Below are positions 5,920 to 7,642 of a stretch of 7,642 nt of DNA, piece after piece. Each line of letters starts with the position of its first letter. The stretch's first letter is position 1. A model generated the notes under the pieces. It had not been told where the DNA came from, ran no database searches, and saw only the letters and a list, made by a program, of their open reading frames with translations. The position numbers and the translations under genes are program-made. The stretch is from Nitrospiraceae bacterium (GTDB taxonomy: Bacteria > Nitrospirota > Thermodesulfovibrionia > Thermodesulfovibrionales > Dissulfurispiraceae), in contig PMYY01000210.1 in NCBI GenBank assembly GCA_003170655.1, forward strand, positions 22,931 to 30,572. The letters run 5' to 3'.

Positions 5920-7503
5920 GTGAGAATAACAACTCAAATGATATACGCAAATTTTAATACCGGCCTTCAGGCTGATATGGGACAGATTTATCAGGATGAC
6001 GCGCAGATAGCGAGCGGGCAAAAGCTGAACAAACCATCCGATGATCCGGTCGCGATGTCCAGCATTATTAACGGAAAAGCCCAACTTCAATCATTCGAGG
6101 GATACCAGAACGCCATATCTAGCGCTACAGTGCTTCTTAATGCTACAAACACCGCTCTTGGCAGCATCGGATCGCTTATTTCAGACGCAAAACAGGCCGG
6201 TGCAACTGCCTCTAACGCATTGCCGACGGATATGGCTCAATACGCGTCAATTCTAAGTAATCAGATCCAGGGTGTAATAGGCATTGCTAATACACAAGTC
6301 GGTGAAAGTTATATTTTTTCAGGGTACAAGACGGATCAACCCGCGGTCAATGCAACTACTGGAATGTACCAGGGTACTTCGAACCGCATCTCAACGCAGA
6401 TTAACAGTGGTGTCAACATTGATGTGAACTATTCCGGCAATGAGGTGATAGCATATGGCCCTGAAGTCTCCACAAGTTCGAATTCAGGTCTCATCTCCGC
6501 CACAAGCTCAGATTTGGCGCTCATAACCGCCACAGGCGGTTATACGTCTTCCTCTGCTGTATACACCACTAACGGAGGCTCTCTCTCGCTATCGCTTGGG
6601 GGCGGGGCGGCGACAGCGGTTGCGATTCCTGCCGGCTCAACATTGGATGCTGTCAGCGCTGCAATCAACGCTTCCGGAACCGGAGTGACCGCGCAAGTGA
6701 TAAATGCCAACTCTACCGGCTCGCCTGCTGATTACAGGATAATGCTTTCAGTGGCTCCGCCGTCGGTTGCCGGGAATATTTCAGTTGCTGTTACGACGAC
6801 TGATGCTGCAGGGACAGGGCTCAATAATGTTGCCAACACGGCAATGACACCTGTATACAGCGTCAGCGGAGGCTCTCTCTCTATATCGTTGGGTGGCGGA
6901 CCTGCGACTGCGGTTACCATACCTGCAGGGTCAACATGGGCCAATGTCAGAGATGCAATCAATGCTGCCGGCACCGGAGTCAGGGCTGAAGTTATGGATG
7001 CTAACGTAAATGGAGCTGCCCCGGATTACAGGCTAATGCTTTCCGCAACCCCTGGATCGCCTGCCGCCAATATTTCAGTCGCCGTTACGACGACTGATGC
7101 TGCTGGGACTGGGCTCTATCGCGCTGCCAGCGCCGGCATGACATCTGTTGTCAGTCCCGATAAGACGGTGATAGGTGGTATGAGCATGCTCAAAGCAGCG
7201 ATAGAGATGGGTGATAAGACTGGGATTCAACGGTCCATTGCTAATCTGACGGCCATTTCATCAACAGTCCTTGCGGAACAGTCCGAAGTGGGCGTGAGGG
7301 TGAACAGGGCAAATTTAGAAAGCAATTATCTCACTTCCAGGGATACAGACGTTACTAATGCGGTTGCCGATAAGTTGACAATGTCCGAAGTGGATATCGC
7401 AAGAGTGACTGCAGATGCACAGCAAAGACAGACTTCATTGTCGAGCCTGAGGACTATCTCTTCAGGATTCCTGCAGACGAGTCTCTTTGATTTTCTGAAA
7501 TAA
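5920..7503 (+). CDS. flgL: Hook-filament junction protein FlgL (HAP3), enlarged
   Basis: The GTG start yields 527 aa, far longer than the roughly 300-320 aa of simple FlgL proteins. The N-terminal D0/D1 region (MRITTQMIYANFN, then IASGQKLNKPSDDPVA at 30-45) carries the flagellin-family signature. VIGIANTQVGESYIFSGYKTDQPA, near 125-148, is the diagnostic FlgL segment. The C terminus (EVGVRVNRANLESNYL, then KLTMSEVDIARVTADAQQRQTSLSSLRTISSGFLQTSLFDFLK) is the paired coiled-coil D0 helix. Between them, residues 214-311 and 312-409 are two tandem 98-aa modules that account for the extra length. FlgL joins FlgK to the filament and is a presumed client of FlgN. Codons and GC look like those of the neighbours, so I see no sign that the insert is foreign. 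Confidence 0.94.
   Translation: MRITTQMIYANFNTGLQADMGQIYQDDAQIASGQKLNKPSDDPVAMSSIINGKAQLQSFEGYQNAISSATVLLNATNTALGSIGSLISDAKQAGATASNALPTDMAQYASILSNQIQGVIGIANTQVGESYIFSGYKTDQPAVNATTGMYQGTSNRISTQINSGVNIDVNYSGNEVIAYGPEVSTSSNSGLISATSSDLALITATGGYTSSSAVYTTNGGSLSLSLGGGAATAVAIPAGSTLDAVSAAINASGTGVTAQVINANSTGSPADYRIMLSVAPPSVAGNISVAVTTTDAAGTGLNNVANTAMTPVYSVSGGSLSISLGGGPATAVTIPAGSTWANVRDAINAAGTGVRAEVMDANVNGAAPDYRLMLSATPGSPAANISVAVTTTDAAGTGLYRAASAGMTSVVSPDKTVIGGMSMLKAAIEMGDKTGIQRSIANLTAISSTVLAEQSEVGVRVNRANLESNYLTSRDTDVTNAVADKLTMSEVDIARVTADAQQRQTSLSSLRTISSGFLQTSLFDFLK
6559..7146 (+). repeat. Two tandem 294-bp repeats in flgL (98-aa flagellin-IN-like modules)
   Basis: Copy 1 is 6559-6852 and copy 2 is 6853-7146, with a period of exactly 294 nt and no indels in translation. 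By hand count 64 of 98 residues are identical. Each module starts VY..xGGSLSxSLGGG, continues with AxAIPAGST or TIPAGST, xAINAxGTGVxA, DYRxMLS, and ends NISVAVTTTDAAGTGL. The first 60 residues resemble the flagellin hook IN motif (a GSL-type strand, TL..V..AIN, GV.A, then a yrL.L strand). The best conserved DNA, 6775-6822 versus 7069-7116, differs at 4 of 48 bases, all synonymous. Confidence 0.92.
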
Positions 7504-7532
7504 AAAAAACAGTCAGGATTTATTTTTTGTTG

Positions 7533-7561
7533 AAACGACCCATTAACGGGTCGTTTTTTTT
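7533..7561 (+). terminator. Rho-independent terminator after flgL
   Basis: A 9-bp perfect stem, AAACGACCC at 7533-7541 and GGGTCGTTT at 7548-7556, closes a 6-nt loop. The T tract that ends the stem runs on to 7561 (8 T in total). It lies 30 nt after the flgL stop and should end the flgM-flgN-flgK-flgL transcript. The opposite strand lacks a comparable U tract, so it looks one-directional. Confidence 0.93.
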
Positions 7562-7591
7562 CTGATTGATCGGATTATACTATCTTGAACC

Positions 7592-7642
7592 GACTGTGAG
7601 CGCATTCGCCCTGCTAGGTCAGGAGGTGGGGCTAGCGAACGG
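7592..7642 (+). ncRNA. Possible 5' end of a signal recognition particle RNA (truncated by window end)
   Basis: After the terminator no ORF begins before the window ends. The stretch CCTGCTAGGTCAGGAGGTG at 7610-7628 resembles the 5' conserved region that I recall from large-type bacterial SRP RNA (a TGCTAGGT..GGAGGT pattern, as in the Bacillus scRNA). CATTCGCCC just before it could be the 5' arm of the closing stem, whose partner would lie outside the window. A TATACT at 7576-7581 could be a -10 box, but I see no good -35. The match is from memory and short, the start is approximate, and the GGAGG could instead be a ribosome binding site for a gene beyond the window. Confidence 0.3.

Noticed and set aside
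7576..7590. Sigma-70 promoter after the terminator (TATACT, TTGAAC)
   Set aside because: TATACT has no -35 partner at 16-18 bp, and TTGAAC has no -10 partner downstream; too weak to list as a separate feature.

Overview
This window is a late section of a flagellar gene cluster, with every gene on the + strand in the order flgG (3' end only), flgA, flgH, flgI, flgJ, flgM, flgN, flgK, flgL. FlgH (L-ring lipoprotein) and FlgI (P-ring protein with a Sec signal peptide) imply a Gram-negative, diderm, motile bacterium. A short FlgJ without a muramidase domain, a flgJ-flgM-flgN-flgK-flgL order and moderate GC resemble Desulfobacterota (former Deltaproteobacteria) or Nitrospirota. That placement is inference from layout, not from a marker gene. 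I see no transposase, CRISPR array, integrase or tRNA.

Layout. 1-3409 encodes rod and ring assembly: the end of the distal rod protein FlgG, the P-ring chaperone FlgA, the L-ring protein FlgH, the P-ring protein FlgI and the rod-binding FlgJ. Genes are tightly packed (4-nt gap flgG/flgA, 4-nt ATGA overlap flgA/flgH, 1-nt TGATG overlap flgI/flgJ). The exception is a 113-nt gap before flgI, which holds a good sigma-54 type (-24/-12) promoter candidate. 3410-3534 is a regulatory gap with a near-consensus sigma-28 (FliA) promoter, a 26-bp inverted repeat at the expected transcription start, and a strong ribosome binding site for flgM. 3535-7503 encodes the late genes: anti-sigma-28 factor FlgM, export chaperone FlgN and its presumed clients FlgK and FlgL (hook-filament junction). 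A strong intrinsic terminator follows flgL at 7533-7561. The last 80 bases hold no gene I can prove, but may contain the 5' end of an SRP-type RNA.

How it works together (inference from family knowledge). Ring and rod genes would be made early, with extra flgI-flgJ transcription from the sigma-54 site. Once the hook is complete FlgM is exported, sigma-28 is freed, and the flgM-flgN-flgK-flgL unit is transcribed from a promoter controlled by the factor that FlgM inhibits.

The window is mostly a conventional flagellar operon and I do not see a wholly new system. The points worth a second look are the sigma-54/sigma-28 promoter pair, the dyad just downstream of the sigma-28 promoter, a FlgL enlarged by two tandem 98-residue modules, a pair of oppositely oriented 7-bp repeat arrays that encode part of the FlgH signal peptide, and a fresh 24-bp tandem duplication in the tail of FlgJ.
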